DNA from: Streptomyces sp. CB02058
GTDB lineage: Bacteria; Actinomycetota; Actinomycetes; Streptomycetales; Streptomycetaceae
Direction of reading: 5' to 3'
Assembly: GCF_001905505.1 (NCBI RefSeq)
Contig: NZ_LIPG01000006.1
Coordinates: 248,001 to 312,000, forward strand
DNA: 64,000 nucleotides
This document shows, one piece after another, positions 44,186 to 52,797 of the stretch. The translations under genes and the position numbers were made by a program. The number at the start of each line of letters is the position of its first letter. The stretch's first letter is position 1. Under the pieces are notes generated by a model. That model was not told the origin of the DNA. It did not search any database and saw nothing but the letters and a program-made list of their open reading frames with translations.

Positions 44186-45094
44186 ATGAGCAACGCGACC
44201 CCGCCCGGCTGGTACCCGGACGTGAACGTGCCCGGCACCGAGCGCTGGTGGGACGGCGCGGCCTGGACGGCGCACACCCGCGCCCCCGCCGTCCCCCGGC
44301 CGCTGTCCGTGCCCCGGCCGCCCGCGGCACCCGCCCGCCGGGCCGGCCGGACCGTCGTGCTCACCGTGGCGGCTCTGGCCGTCGTCGCCGCGGCCGTCAC
44401 CGGCGGTCTGATGCTCGGCGGCGACGGGGGCGCGACCCCGGAGACGGCGCCGACCGCGGCGCCGCCGCCCACCGCGACGGACAGCGCGAGCGCGCCCGCC
44501 CCGTCGCCCGCCGGGGGCCCGGAGGAGGACCCCGCGGTGCTGACCGACCAGCTCAACGGGGTCACGCTGCCCGTCCCCGACGGCTGGGAGAAGCCCGAGA
44601 GCACCCTCGACGACGTCACCACGATGCGCACCGTCGACTCCTACACCTGCCCCGGCGACTCGGGGAGTTTCTGCTACCACGGGACCGTCACGGTGCGTAC
44701 GGCCGGCGGGACCGACCTCACGGTGATGAAGACCCTGGCCGAGCAGGACATCGAGAAGGCCGCGGAGCTCGCCTACGGGGAGAACCTGACCGGCGACCTC
44801 GTCCACGGCGGCATCAGGTCCCACCGGACGCTGGCGTCGAAGCCCGTGACCGTGGCCGGGCGCACCGGGCACCTGGTGCGGTGGCGGGTGACCACGGGCA
44901 AGGGCCCCGGCGGATACGTGCAGTCGCTCGTCTTCCCCTCCGCGGTGGGCAGCGAGACACCGGTCATCGTGCGCTTCGCGTTCGACGCGGACCAGGACGG
45001 GCTGCCGCTCTCCCTCATGGACACCCTCACCGGGGGCATCCGCCCGGTCGGTGACGCCACGGGCGGCGGCGTGGGCAGCACCGTGGCGCCCTGA
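44186..45094 (+). CDS. DUF2510 membrane-anchored protein
   Basis: A 302-aa protein: an N-terminal DUF2510 motif (PPGWYPDVNVPGTERWWDGAAWTAHTR, shown in part; residues 6-32), a Pro-rich stretch, one membrane helix at about 52-75, a Pro/Ala/Ser linker and an external domain of about 190 residues containing one pair of Cys (SYTCPGDSGSFCYHG). The ligand and role are unknown. ATG 44186 has only a weak ribosome site. It lies behind the tandem repeat; the gene after it is convergent, with 6 bp between the two stops. Confidence 0.75.
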   Translation: MSNATPPGWYPDVNVPGTERWWDGAAWTAHTRAPAVPRPLSVPRPPAAPARRAGRTVVLTVAALAVVAAAVTGGLMLGGDGGATPETAPTAAPPPTATDSASAPAPSPAGGPEEDPAVLTDQLNGVTLPVPDGWEKPESTLDDVTTMRTVDSYTCPGDSGSFCYHGTVTVRTAGGTDLTVMKTLAEQDIEKAAELAYGENLTGDLVHGGIRSHRTLASKPVTVAGRTGHLVRWRVTTGKGPGGYVQSLVFPSAVGSETPVIVRFAFDADQDGLPLSLMDTLTGGIRPVGDATGGGVGSTVAP

Positions 45095-45100
45095 GGGGGC

Positions 45101-46303
45101 CTACAGGAACGTCCGGCCCTCACCGCGATACGTCGGCACGGTCGCCGTGATCCGCTCGCCCTCGATCAGCCGCAGTTCGTCGAACCGCTCGCACAGCTCA
45201 CCGGCCTTCGCGTGCCGGAACCACACCTTGTCGCCGATCAGCAGATCGTCCGCCGGGGCGCCCAGCAGCGGAGTCTGGACCTCACCGGGGCCCTCCTGCG
45301 GGTCGTAGCGCAGCCCCTCCGGCAGATACGGGACCGGCAGCCGGTCCGCGCCCGCCGCCCCCGACGCCGGATAGCCGCCGCCGAGCACCGTCACCACACC
45401 CACGCCCGGCCGGCGCACCACCGGCTGCGCGAAGAGCGCGGCCGGACGGCCCGTGAACGACGTGTAGTTGTCGAACAGCCTCGGCACGTACAGCCCGGAA
45501 CCCGCCGCGATCTCGGTCACCGCGGACTCCGCCGCGGTGTGCTGCACACTGCCGGTGCCGCCCCCGTTCACGAACTCCAGGCCCGGGGCCACCGCCCGTA
45601 CCGCGCGCACGACCTCCGCCCGCCGGGCCGCCAGCTCCCTGCGCGCCACCGTCTGCATCAGCCGGACCGCGCGCGAGCGCAGCGGACGGCCCGCCAGCGA
45701 GTCGCCGACACCGGCCACATGGCCCTCGTACGCCATCAGCCCCACCAGCCGGAAGCCCGGCCTGCGCTCCACCGAGCGGGCCAGCTCGGCCAGTTGGTCC
45801 GGGGAGCGGAGCGGGGAGCGCAGCGCGCCGACCCTGACCCGGCCGCCGAGCAGCCGCAGCGAGGTGTCCAGCTCCAGGCAGACCCGGATCTCCTCGGTGC
45901 CGCCGGACCGCGCCGCGTCGATCAGTTCGAGCTGCGCGGGATCGTCCACCATCACCGTGACGTTCGCCGCGAGCTTGGGATCGCCCGCCAGTTCGGCGTA
46001 CGCGGCGCGGTCGGCCGACGGATAGGCCAGGAGTACGTCGTCGAAGCCGGCCCTGGCCAGCCACAGGGACTCCGCGAGGGTGAACGACATGATCCCCGCG
46101 AACCCCGGACGCGCGAGAACCCGCTCCAGCAGGGCACGGCAGCGCACCGACTTGCTCGCCACCCGGATCGGCTTCCCGCCGGCCCGGCGGACCAGATCGT
46201 CGGCGTTGGCGTCGAAGGCCTCCAGATCGACGACGGCCACCGGGGCGTCGAGATGGGCGGTGGCCCGGTCGTAACGGGTCCGGTCAGTGGCGCGGGCAGT
46301 CAT
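45101..46303 (-). CDS. PLP-dependent amino acid racemase/deaminase (alanine racemase N-terminal family)
   Basis: A 400-aa fold-type III PLP enzyme like D-threonine aldolase or D-serine deaminase. The PLP lysine is expected in IRVASKSVRC (near residue 50); LRLLGGRVRVG and the glycine-rich phosphate-binding NGGGTGS and LGGGYPASG segments are visible, and the C-terminal beta domain has DKVWFRHAKAGELCERF, where His and Cys could bind a metal. Substrate is unknown. ATG 46303 lacks a clear ribosome site. It is convergent with the DUF2510 gene and divergent from the mycosin gene pair. Confidence 0.8.
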   Translation of the reverse strand: MTARATDRTRYDRATAHLDAPVAVVDLEAFDANADDLVRRAGGKPIRVASKSVRCRALLERVLARPGFAGIMSFTLAESLWLARAGFDDVLLAYPSADRAAYAELAGDPKLAANVTVMVDDPAQLELIDAARSGGTEEIRVCLELDTSLRLLGGRVRVGALRSPLRSPDQLAELARSVERRPGFRLVGLMAYEGHVAGVGDSLAGRPLRSRAVRLMQTVARRELAARRAEVVRAVRAVAPGLEFVNGGGTGSVQHTAAESAVTEIAAGSGLYVPRLFDNYTSFTGRPAALFAQPVVRRPGVGVVTVLGGGYPASGAAGADRLPVPYLPEGLRYDPQEGPGEVQTPLLGAPADDLLIGDKVWFRHAKAGELCERFDELRLIEGERITATVPTYRGEGRTFL

Positions 46304-46489
46304 GGCCGCAGCTTGCCAGACGGCCGTACCACTGGGTAGGGGGATGTTCGGCGCAGATCGTCCCGCACCTCCTCTCCCCGTCCCACGGGGCGCCGTCCAC
46401 CCCGTAGAGTGAACGTCACGCGAGCGAACGACGGGCCCGTGCGACACGGTGGCCCGCGGGCGGTACGGGGACGTGGACCAGGGGGACGG

Positions 46490-47614
46490 ATGAGTACCGA
46501 AGCGCAGCGCGCTCCAGTGCCGCCCCGCCCGGCCGGTCCGCCGCCCGTCCCCGGACAGGCCCCCGCGCCGCACGCCGAGCCGGCACCCCCCGCGCCTCCC
46601 GCCCCGCAGGCCCAGCCGGTGCGGCCCGCGCCTCCCGCGCCCGGCTCCGAGCCCACTCCGGCGGAGACCACCACCAGGCTGCGCCGCGTGCCCCCCGCGC
46701 CGCCCGTTCCCCCGGCGCCGCCCGTCACCCGGCGACGGCCCGTCGGCGCCGTGGACCTCACCCCGCGCCCCGACGCCACCCCCGCTCCGCCCGGCGCGTA
46801 CTACGCCTACGCGGAGACCCCCGCCGAGACCACCACCCGGCTCCGCCCCGTCAAGGCCCGGCGCCCCGTCAGGACCGTGGCCGCCGCGGTCTGCGCGGTC
46901 CTCGGCCTCGGGCTCATCGGCGGTGCCGTCACCGGCAGCTGGCTCACCGGCGACTCCGCCGCCGAACCCGGCGAGGACGGCGCGTACACCGTCGGCCGCT
47001 CCCTCTGGCACAGCGTGCCCGTCGACACCCTTTTCCCCCGCACCCTCAAGGGCGCGGGCGCGGGACCGGGAGCCACCGACCGCGTCTGGACGAGGGTCGC
47101 CGTCGCGGGCGACAGCGGCTGCGCCGCCGGACTGGACCCGCTGCTGCTCAAGACGCTCGGCCCGGTCGGCTGCGAACGCCTGGTGCGCGCCACGTACACC
47201 GACGCCACCCGCAGCAGCGTCACCACCGTCGGCCTGGTCTTCACCGAGGCGGACACCAAGGGGATGAACGCGCTCAGCACCCGCTTCACCACCCAGAAGC
47301 TCGACGCGCGTACCGACCTGATGCCCCGTACCTACCCGGCCGACAACACCGTCGCCGCCGGGTTCGGGGCCGGGCAGCGCGCGAGCTGGACGGTGCACGT
47401 GCTGACCGAGGTCCCCGTCGTCGTCTTCGCCGTCTCCGGCTTCGCCGACGGCCGGCCGGTCGCCGACCCGCAGCCCGTCGCCGAGGCCATGGGCTCCGGC
47501 GCCACGACCGCCGTCGCCCAGGCCGGGCTCGGCCACGAGGCGAAGGGCATCGCCGACCGGGTGGAGCGATCACTGCGCAGGACCGTCACCGACCTGACGG
47601 AGAAGCCGGAATGA
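46490..47614 (+). CDS. Pro-rich membrane protein upstream of mycosin
   Basis: A 374-aa protein with an N-terminal cytoplasmic region of about 120 residues that is Pro/Ala-rich with two TPAETTTRLR repeats (near 55 and 107), one membrane helix at about 127-150, and an external domain of about 220 residues with Cys at about 207 and 225. No catalytic motif is recognised. ATG 46490 is preceded by AGGGGGA. Its stop overlaps the protease start (ATGA), so the two proteins are probably made together. The 186 bp upstream contain promoter-like TAGAGT but no other gene. Confidence 0.7.
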   Translation: MSTEAQRAPVPPRPAGPPPVPGQAPAPHAEPAPPAPPAPQAQPVRPAPPAPGSEPTPAETTTRLRRVPPAPPVPPAPPVTRRRPVGAVDLTPRPDATPAPPGAYYAYAETPAETTTRLRPVKARRPVRTVAAAVCAVLGLGLIGGAVTGSWLTGDSAAEPGEDGAYTVGRSLWHSVPVDTLFPRTLKGAGAGPGATDRVWTRVAVAGDSGCAAGLDPLLLKTLGPVGCERLVRATYTDATRSSVTTVGLVFTEADTKGMNALSTRFTTQKLDARTDLMPRTYPADNTVAAGFGAGQRASWTVHVLTEVPVVVFAVSGFADGRPVADPQPVAEAMGSGATTAVAQAGLGHEAKGIADRVERSLRRTVTDLTEKPE

Positions 47615-48798
47615 CCCGTCCCCGCCGGCTCCGGGCGCTCGCCGCCACCACCGCGGCCACCGCCTTCGCGCTGCTGCCCGCCGTCCCCGCCCACGCGGAC
47701 GCCATCCGCGACCAGCAGTGGGGCCTCGAGGCGCTCCACACCGACCAGGCCTGGCGCACCACGAAGGGCGAGGGCATCACCGTCGCCGTCCTGGACACCG
47801 GGGTCGACGACCAGCACCCCGACCTCACCGGCCAGGTGCTCCCGGGCAAGGACCTCATAGGCTTCGGCGCCGGCCGCGGCGACCGCTCCTGGGCGCTGCA
47901 CGGGACGGCCATGGCCGGCATCATCGCCGGCCGGGGCAACGGCCCGGGACGCGGCGACGGGGTGCTCGGTGTCGCCCCGGAGGCGAAGATCCTGCCCGTC
48001 CGGGTGATCCTGGAGTCCAACGACCCGTCCCGCACCAAGGCCCGCGAGTCGCGCGGCACCGCCCTCGCGGACGGCATCCGCTGGGCGACGGACCACGGCG
48101 CCGACGTCATCAACCTCTCCCTGGGCGACGACAGCAAGTCCGCCCACCCGGAGCCGGGCGAGGACGCCGCCGTCCAGTACGCCCTCGGCAAGGGCGTCTC
48201 CGTCGTCGCGTCGGCCGGCAACAGCGGGGAGAAGGGCGACCGCGTCTCCTACCCCGCCGCCTACCCCGGCGTGATCGCCGCCGCGGCGGTCGACAAGTAC
48301 GGCACGCATGCCTCGTTCTCCACCCGCCGCTGGTACGCCACCGTCAGTGCGCCTGGGGTCGACATCGTCGTGGCCAATCCGGACCAGCACTACTACATCG
48401 AGTGGGGCACCTCCGCGGCCTCGGCCTTCGTCTCCGGGGCCGTCGCCCTCGTACGCGCCGCCCACCCCGGCCTCTCGCCCGCGCAGATCAAGACCCTGCT
48501 CACCGACACCGCCCGCAACGCCCCCGACGGCGGTCGCGACGACGCCCGGGGCTACGGCCTGATCGACCCCGCCGCCGCCATCGAGGCCGGGGCGAAGCTG
48601 CGCCCGGAGGACCTGGGCGCCCGGTCCGCCGCGGTGGGCCACACCGAGCGGTACTTCGGCTCCGGTCCCACCCCGAAGCGGGAGGACGAGGACCCGGTGG
48701 GATGGCTGGCCCCCTCGGCGGGTGGCCTCGGAGCCGTGCTCCTCGCCCTGGCCGTGGTGCTGTGGCGCGGCCGGAACCCCGTCAGCCGGACCCGCTGA
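47611..48798 (+). CDS. mycP: type VII secretion-associated serine protease mycosin
   Basis: A 395-aa membrane-anchored subtilisin-like protease. It has a signal peptide (cleavage near AHA-DA, residue 29), the catalytic Asp in VLDTGVDD (D62), His in HGTAMAG (H97) and Ser in GTSAASA (S268), and a C-terminal membrane helix (about 362-382) followed by Arg residues. This layout is that of MycP proteases of ESX/type VII secretion. ATG 47611 overlaps the previous stop by 4 bp. No EccB/C/D/E or WXG100 genes are in the window, so its secretion partner lies elsewhere or it acts alone. It overlaps the convergent serine hydrolase gene by 17 bp at the 3' ends. Confidence 0.85.
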   Translation: MTRPRRLRALAATTAATAFALLPAVPAHADAIRDQQWGLEALHTDQAWRTTKGEGITVAVLDTGVDDQHPDLTGQVLPGKDLIGFGAGRGDRSWALHGTAMAGIIAGRGNGPGRGDGVLGVAPEAKILPVRVILESNDPSRTKARESRGTALADGIRWATDHGADVINLSLGDDSKSAHPEPGEDAAVQYALGKGVSVVASAGNSGEKGDRVSYPAAYPGVIAAAAVDKYGTHASFSTRRWYATVSAPGVDIVVANPDQHYYIEWGTSAASAFVSGAVALVRAAHPGLSPAQIKTLLTDTARNAPDGGRDDARGYGLIDPAAAIEAGAKLRPEDLGARSAAVGHTERYFGSGPTPKREDEDPVGWLAPSAGGLGAVLLALAVVLWRGRNPVSRTR

Positions 48799-49684
48799 CC
48801 GCACCGGTCACCCCGGCCGCGGCCCTGGCCACGGACTCCACGAGGGCGATGCCCGCCTCCTTCGTCGCGTGCCCGCGTGACAGCACCGCCACCAGCAGGG
48901 TGTGCCCGCCGCTCCGCACCCGCCCGATGCTGTTGACGTCCCACAGCCCCGTCGTGGTCCGGGGCATCCAGCCGTTCTTCAGCACCGCGCCGGTGCCCGC
49001 CGCGGACACCCCCCACCGCTGATCCGCCTCGACCTGGCCCATCAGCTCGGCCAGATACGCGCGCGAGGCCGCCGACAGCTCCGAATCCGTACCGGACACC
49101 GCCTCCAGCAGCCGCACCTGGTCGGCGGCCGTGGTCTGGGTCAGCCCCCAGGCGTGGACGGCGCGCGTCTCGGTCAGGCCCAGCCGTTCGTTGGCCTCGT
49201 CCAGTCCCTCGGCGCCGCCGATCACCTTGAGCAGCTCGGTGGCCGACGTGTTGTCGCTGCGCTCGATCATGGCCTCGGCGTACGCGTGCTCGGCCCCGCT
49301 CAGCTCCCGGTCCTCGTCCTGCGCGCGCAGCAGCAGCGCCGCGAGGATGTCCACCTTGACGATGCTCGCGGTGTCGTACGCACCGTCGCCGTAGGTCGCG
49401 TGCGCCCCGGTCTCCGTGTCCAGCACGGAGACGGACACGTCGGCGTCCCCGGCCAGGTCCGCCAGCGCGTCGGCCAGCTCCGCGTCGAGATCCACCTCTG
49501 GCTCCTCGCTCGCGCCCGCCTCGGCCGGCGGGCTCGACGGGGACGATACGGCGGCCACGGCCGAGGGCGCGTCATCCGGCGGGCGACCCACCAGCCAGGC
49601 GCCCCCCGCGGCGGAACAGGCCAGCAGCACGGCGGCGGTCACCGAGGCGGACAGCGCGGACCTGCGCGTTCTGTGACGGGGCAT
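48782..49684 (-). CDS. secreted serine hydrolase, class A beta-lactamase-like
   Basis: A 300-aa exported protein. An N-terminal hydrophobic signal or anchor (residues 13-33) and a Ser/Pro/Glu linker lead to a beta-lactamase2-type domain with the SxxK motif SIVK (S107-K110), the SDN motif (near 143) and KNGW in place of the KTG triad (near 239). The class A omega-loop Glu is not obvious, so it may be a DD-peptidase-like or other serine hydrolase rather than a true lactamase. ATG 49684; convergent with mycosin. Confidence 0.75.
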   Translation of the reverse strand: MPRHRTRRSALSASVTAAVLLACSAAGGAWLVGRPPDDAPSAVAAVSSPSSPPAEAGASEEPEVDLDAELADALADLAGDADVSVSVLDTETGAHATYGDGAYDTASIVKVDILAALLLRAQDEDRELSGAEHAYAEAMIERSDNTSATELLKVIGGAEGLDEANERLGLTETRAVHAWGLTQTTAADQVRLLEAVSGTDSELSAASRAYLAELMGQVEADQRWGVSAAGTGAVLKNGWMPRTTTGLWDVNSIGRVRSGGHTLLVAVLSRGHATKEAGIALVESVARAAAGVTGAVSGSG

Positions 49685-49770
49685 GGCCCGGACGCTAGGG
49701 AGCGGACCTGGCAGTCACCTGTGCCCGACCTGTCGCCCGGTTGAGAGAACACACCCACTACGCTCGTCGT

Positions 49771-50499
49771 GTGGAGCTCAAGAACATTCCGGACCCTGGT
49801 TTCTCCGACGACGACGGCACCGCCGCCCCCGAGCTGACGGCGGCCCTCGCGGCGTGGGCCGGGGACCGCACGGCGGTCGGCCCGGTCCTGGCGGCACTCC
49901 GCGACGCCAGGCTGCTCGTCCCGGTCGTCGCCGTCCTCGGCGAGGTCGAGGAGGACGAGAAAGGGCTGCGGCGCGAGAAGACCAGCGACATGGCCGTGCC
50001 GACGCTCCAGGCCGGTGACCGGCGCGCGCTGCCCGCCTTCACCTCCACCGCCTCGCTGGCCCTCTGGGACCCCCAGGCGCGCCCCGTCGCCGTACCCCTG
50101 CACCAGGCGCTCCAGGCAGCCGCGCACGAGAAGGCGGACACGGTGGTGCTCGACCTCGCGGGACCCGTCCCCTTCGAGCTGACCGGCCCGGCGCTGCTGG
50201 CCCTGGCCGAGAACCGCGCCAGCGCCGACCCGCTCGACGACCCCGCCGTCGTCGCCGCCGTACGGGAGGCGGTGGCCGCCGAGCCCGCCGTGCTCCGCGC
50301 CCATCTCGGCCCGGGCACGGCCGACGGCACCCTCGCGCTGGTCCTCGACCGGGACGCGGTGGTCGCCGACGCCGCCCGCCGGGTCGCCGACGCGCTGTCC
50401 GCCAGCGAGGTGCTGCGCGCCCGGCTGGTGCGCGGCATCGACCTGGCGCTCCTGCCCGCCGGCGCCGAGGCCCCGGGCGAGCCGCTGTTCAGCCGCTGA
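49771..50499 (+). CDS. SseB-family protein
   Basis: A 242-aa soluble protein of the SseB family (N-terminal SseB domain with LLVPVVAVLGE and the LPAFTSTASLALWDP segment; about residues 40-115). Function in actinobacteria is not known. The start is set at GTG 49771 (VELKNIPDPGF), the usual beginning in relatives; no Shine-Dalgarno is present, and a TACGCT -10-like sequence at 49759-49764 suggests a leaderless message. A very long terminator follows. Confidence 0.8.
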   Translation: MELKNIPDPGFSDDDGTAAPELTAALAAWAGDRTAVGPVLAALRDARLLVPVVAVLGEVEEDEKGLRREKTSDMAVPTLQAGDRRALPAFTSTASLALWDPQARPVAVPLHQALQAAAHEKADTVVLDLAGPVPFELTGPALLALAENRASADPLDDPAVVAAVREAVAAEPAVLRAHLGPGTADGTLALVLDRDAVVADAARRVADALSASEVLRARLVRGIDLALLPAGAEAPGEPLFSR

Positions 50500-50500
50500 C

Positions 50501-50559
50501 GCCCCCGAGCACACGAGCCCGCCGCCTGCGACAGGCGGCGGGCTCGTGTGCTCGGGGGC
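50501..50559. terminator. 28-bp perfect bidirectional terminator
   Basis: Arms 50501-50528 and 50532-50559 are perfectly complementary over 28 bp with a CGA loop. It fills the space between the convergent SseB and DUF1844 genes. Confidence 0.9.
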
Positions 50560-50567
50560 GGCGCCCT

Positions 50568-50933
50568 CTAGCCGTAGACGGGGCCGGTGTACTTCTCGCC
50601 GGGGCCCTGGCCGGGCTCGTCCGGTACGAGCGAGGCCTCGCGGAAGGCCAGCTGGAGCGACTTCAGGCCGTCGCGCAGCGGGGAGGCGTGGAAGGTGCTG
50701 ATCTCCGTGGCGCTCGCGTCGAGCAGCCCGGCCAGCGCCGCGACCAGCTTGCGGGCCTCGTCGAGGTCCTTGTGCTGCTCGCCCTCCTCGGTCAGCCCGA
50801 GCTTCACGGCCGCCGCGCTCATCAGGTTGACGGCGACGGTCACGATCACCTCGACCGCGGGAACCTCCGCGATGTCGCGGGCCATGTCGTCGAAGCCGGG
50901 GTTCTCGGTGCTGGGAGTGGTCGCGTCGCTCAT
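50568..50933 (-). CDS. DUF1844 family protein
   Basis: A 121-aa small soluble protein of the DUF1844 family (VEVIVTVAVNLMSAAAVKLGL near residues 27-47, then DLDEARKLVAALAGLLD). Function is unknown. ATG 50933 is chosen for the family-like start MSDATTPST; a Met three codons upstream exists. It is divergent from infC, a conserved Streptomyces neighbour arrangement. Confidence 0.8.
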   Translation of the reverse strand: MSDATTPSTENPGFDDMARDIAEVPAVEVIVTVAVNLMSAAAVKLGLTEEGEQHKDLDEARKLVAALAGLLDASATEISTFHASPLRDGLKSLQLAFREASLVPDEPGQGPGEKYTGPVYG

Positions 50934-50992
50934 GCCCCACACGATAAGGCCACGTGGGCGCTGTCCCGCCCGCGGGAGCGGTGCGGGGCAGT

Positions 50993-51023
50993 GGTTAGCC
51001 GTCGCCCCCGGGAGCTGCTAACC
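50993..51023 (+). promoter_or_regulatory. inverted repeat at the probable infC promoter
   Basis: GGTTAGC (50993-50999) and GCTAACC (51017-51023) form a perfect 7-bp inverted repeat with 17-bp spacing; the right arm overlaps a TAACCT -10-like hexamer. It lies upstream of the structured leader of infC. Confidence 0.4.
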
Positions 51024-51082
51024 TTGTGTAACGACCGGCCGGACACCTATGTGCTCGGCCCACAAGTGGAGGCTCCGATCTC

Positions 51083-51235
51083 CCACCTGACCGTCCTCAC
51101 GGACGGCGGGTCACCGGTCAGGTGGCAGCCATCGTTCCGTACGGACGATGGGGCCGCCCGATGCGCCCCGCGGTAGACGCGGCGGTGTTCCGGTAGTTCC
51201 TGGAGCCCCGCCTGTGTCCCGTCCGGGGCATTTTT
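51083..51235 (+). promoter_or_regulatory. structured infC leader with terminator-like attenuator
   Basis: Three stems follow one another: CCACCTGACC (51083-51092) with GGTCAGGTGG (51116-51125), in which CCGTCC/GGACGG (51091-51096/51101-51106) can form instead; CCATCG/CGATGG (51129-51134/51146-51151); and GCCCCG (51205-51210) with CGGGGC (51224-51229) followed directly by ATTTTT. The last has the form of an intrinsic terminator, and T-runs are rare in this genome. The whole 385 bp from 50934 to 51318 lacks a protein gene. Confidence 0.6.
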
Positions 51236-51318
51236 GGTATCCCGGCTCGGTTGGTCTTACGAAAAGACGTTACGTGGCTGTCCGCCAGGCGGTCGCGTGG
51301 TGCTACCGAGGAGGATCC

Positions 51319-51981
51319 ATCAGCGCCGAGCCCCGCATCAACGACCGGATTCGCGTTCCCGAGGTGCGACTTGTCGGTCCCAGCGGCGAGCAGGTCGGGA
51401 TTGTTCCGCTTGCCAAGGCCCTGGAGCTCGCACAGGAGTACGACCTCGACCTGGTCGAGGTGGCGGCGACAGCCCGTCCCCCCGTGTGCAAGCTCATGGA
51501 CTACGGGAAGTTCAAGTACGAGTCGGCCATGAAGGCCCGTGAGGCGCGCAAGAACCAGGCGCACACGGTCATCAAGGAAATGAAGCTCCGGCCGAAGATC
51601 GACCCGCACGACTACGACACCAAGAAGGGTCACGTCGTCCGGTTCCTCAAGCAGGGGGACAAGGTCAAGATCACGATCATGTTCCGCGGTCGTGAGCAGT
51701 CCCGCCCCGAGCTGGGCTTCCGACTGCTCCAGCGTCTCGCTTCGGATGTCGAGGACCTCGGCTTCATCGAGTCCAACCCGAAGCAGGACGGCCGGAACAT
51801 GATCATGGTTCTGGGCCCGCACAAGAAGAAGACCGAAGCCATGGCCGAAGCCCGCGAGGCCCAGGCCGCCCGCAAGGCGGAGCGTCAGGGATACACCCCC
51901 GACGCCGAGTCCGAGGGTGAGACCGCTGAGGCCCCGGCCGCAGCGGGCGAGGCTCCGGCCGAGACACCTTCCGAGGCGTGA
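51319..51981 (+). CDS. infC: translation initiation factor IF-3, ATC start
   Basis: A 220-aa IF-3, which binds the 30S subunit, prevents subunit joining and checks the start codon. The N-domain begins PRINDRIRVPEVRLVGP; the C-domain includes KKGHVVRFLKQGDKVKITIMFRGREQSRPELG (shown in part). A Glu/Ala-rich tail of about 40 residues follows. A strong GAGGAGG sits 5 bp before an ATC codon giving (M)SAEPRIND; the nearest in-frame upstream canonical start is GTG 51274 with no ribosome site. E. coli infC starts with AUU and is autoregulated through it, so ATC here fits the same logic. First gene of infC-rpmI-rplT. Confidence 0.9.
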   Translation: MSAEPRINDRIRVPEVRLVGPSGEQVGIVPLAKALELAQEYDLDLVEVAATARPPVCKLMDYGKFKYESAMKAREARKNQAHTVIKEMKLRPKIDPHDYDTKKGHVVRFLKQGDKVKITIMFRGREQSRPELGFRLLQRLASDVEDLGFIESNPKQDGRNMIMVLGPHKKKTEAMAEAREAQAARKAERQGYTPDAESEGETAEAPAAAGEAPAETPSEA

Positions 51982-52101
51982 CCTCCGGGGGCCGCCACCC
52001 AGGCGCCCCCGGGTCCCTCGGGAACCACCCAAAGATCTGACGCCCCTGCAGTCCGGTGCCCGCACCGAGAGGGGCGCCACTGACGAGGAGATAACGGCGC
52101 G

Positions 52102-52296
52102 ATGCCGAAGAACAAGACGCACAGCGGTGCCAGCAAGCGCTTCAAGATCACCGGCTCCGGCAAGGTGCTTCGCGAGAAGGCCGGCAAGCGCCACTACCTC
52201 GAGCACAAGTCGTCCAAGAAGACCCGCTCGCTGACCGGCACGGTCGTCGTGGCTCCGGCCGACGCCAAGAAGATCAAGAAGCTTCTCGGCAAGTGA
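52102..52296 (+). CDS. rpmI: 50S ribosomal protein L35
   Basis: A 64-aa basic protein with the L35 pattern MPKNKTHSGASKRFKITGSG and C-terminal VVVAPADAKKIKKLLGK. ATG 52102 with GAGGAG upstream. It lies 120 bp after infC and 117 bp before rplT in the conserved ribosomal operon; L35 is a 50S subunit component. Confidence 0.97.
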   Translation: MPKNKTHSGASKRFKITGSGKVLREKAGKRHYLEHKSSKKTRSLTGTVVVAPADAKKIKKLLGK

Positions 52297-52413
52297 GGTC
52301 CGGCCTCCGGTGAACCCGGGGGCGCGCGATCTCGATCCGACCGGGACCAATTCGTTTCCGGGCCGGGGTGAGTCCCTACTGCGACCACCCGGCCCCGCTG
52401 CAAGGAGTTAAAA

Positions 52414-52797
52414 GTGGCACGCGTCAAGCGGGCGGTCAACGCCCACAAGAAGCGCCGGGCGATCCTCGAGGCCGCCAGCGGTTACCGCGGTCAGCGTTCG
52501 CGCCTGTACCGCAAGGCCAAGGAGCAGGTCACCCACTCCCTGGTCTACAACTACAACGACCGCAAGAAGCGCAAGGGCGACTTCCGTCAGCTGTGGATCC
52601 AGCGCATCAACGCCGCTGCCCGCCAGAACGGCATGACGTACAACCGCCTCATCCAGGGTCTGAAGGCCGCCAACATCGAGGTGGACCGCAAGATCCTGGC
52701 CGAGCTCGCGGTCAACGACGCCAACGCGTTCGCCGCCCTCGTCGAGGTCGCCCAGAAGGCCCTCCCGAGCGACGTCAACGCCCCGAAGGCCGCCTGA
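52414..52797 (+). CDS. rplT: 50S ribosomal protein L20
   Basis: A 127-aa basic protein typical of L20: ARVKRAVNAHKKRR at the start, GYRGQRSRLYRKAKEQ and LWIQRINAAARQNGM. It binds 23S rRNA early in 50S assembly; in Firmicutes and enterobacteria it also represses its operon, and the infC leader stems here could be its target (inference). GTG 52414 follows AAGGAG. Confidence 0.97.
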   Translation: MARVKRAVNAHKKRRAILEAASGYRGQRSRLYRKAKEQVTHSLVYNYNDRKKRKGDFRQLWIQRINAAARQNGMTYNRLIQGLKAANIEVDRKILAELAVNDANAFAALVEVAQKALPSDVNAPKAA

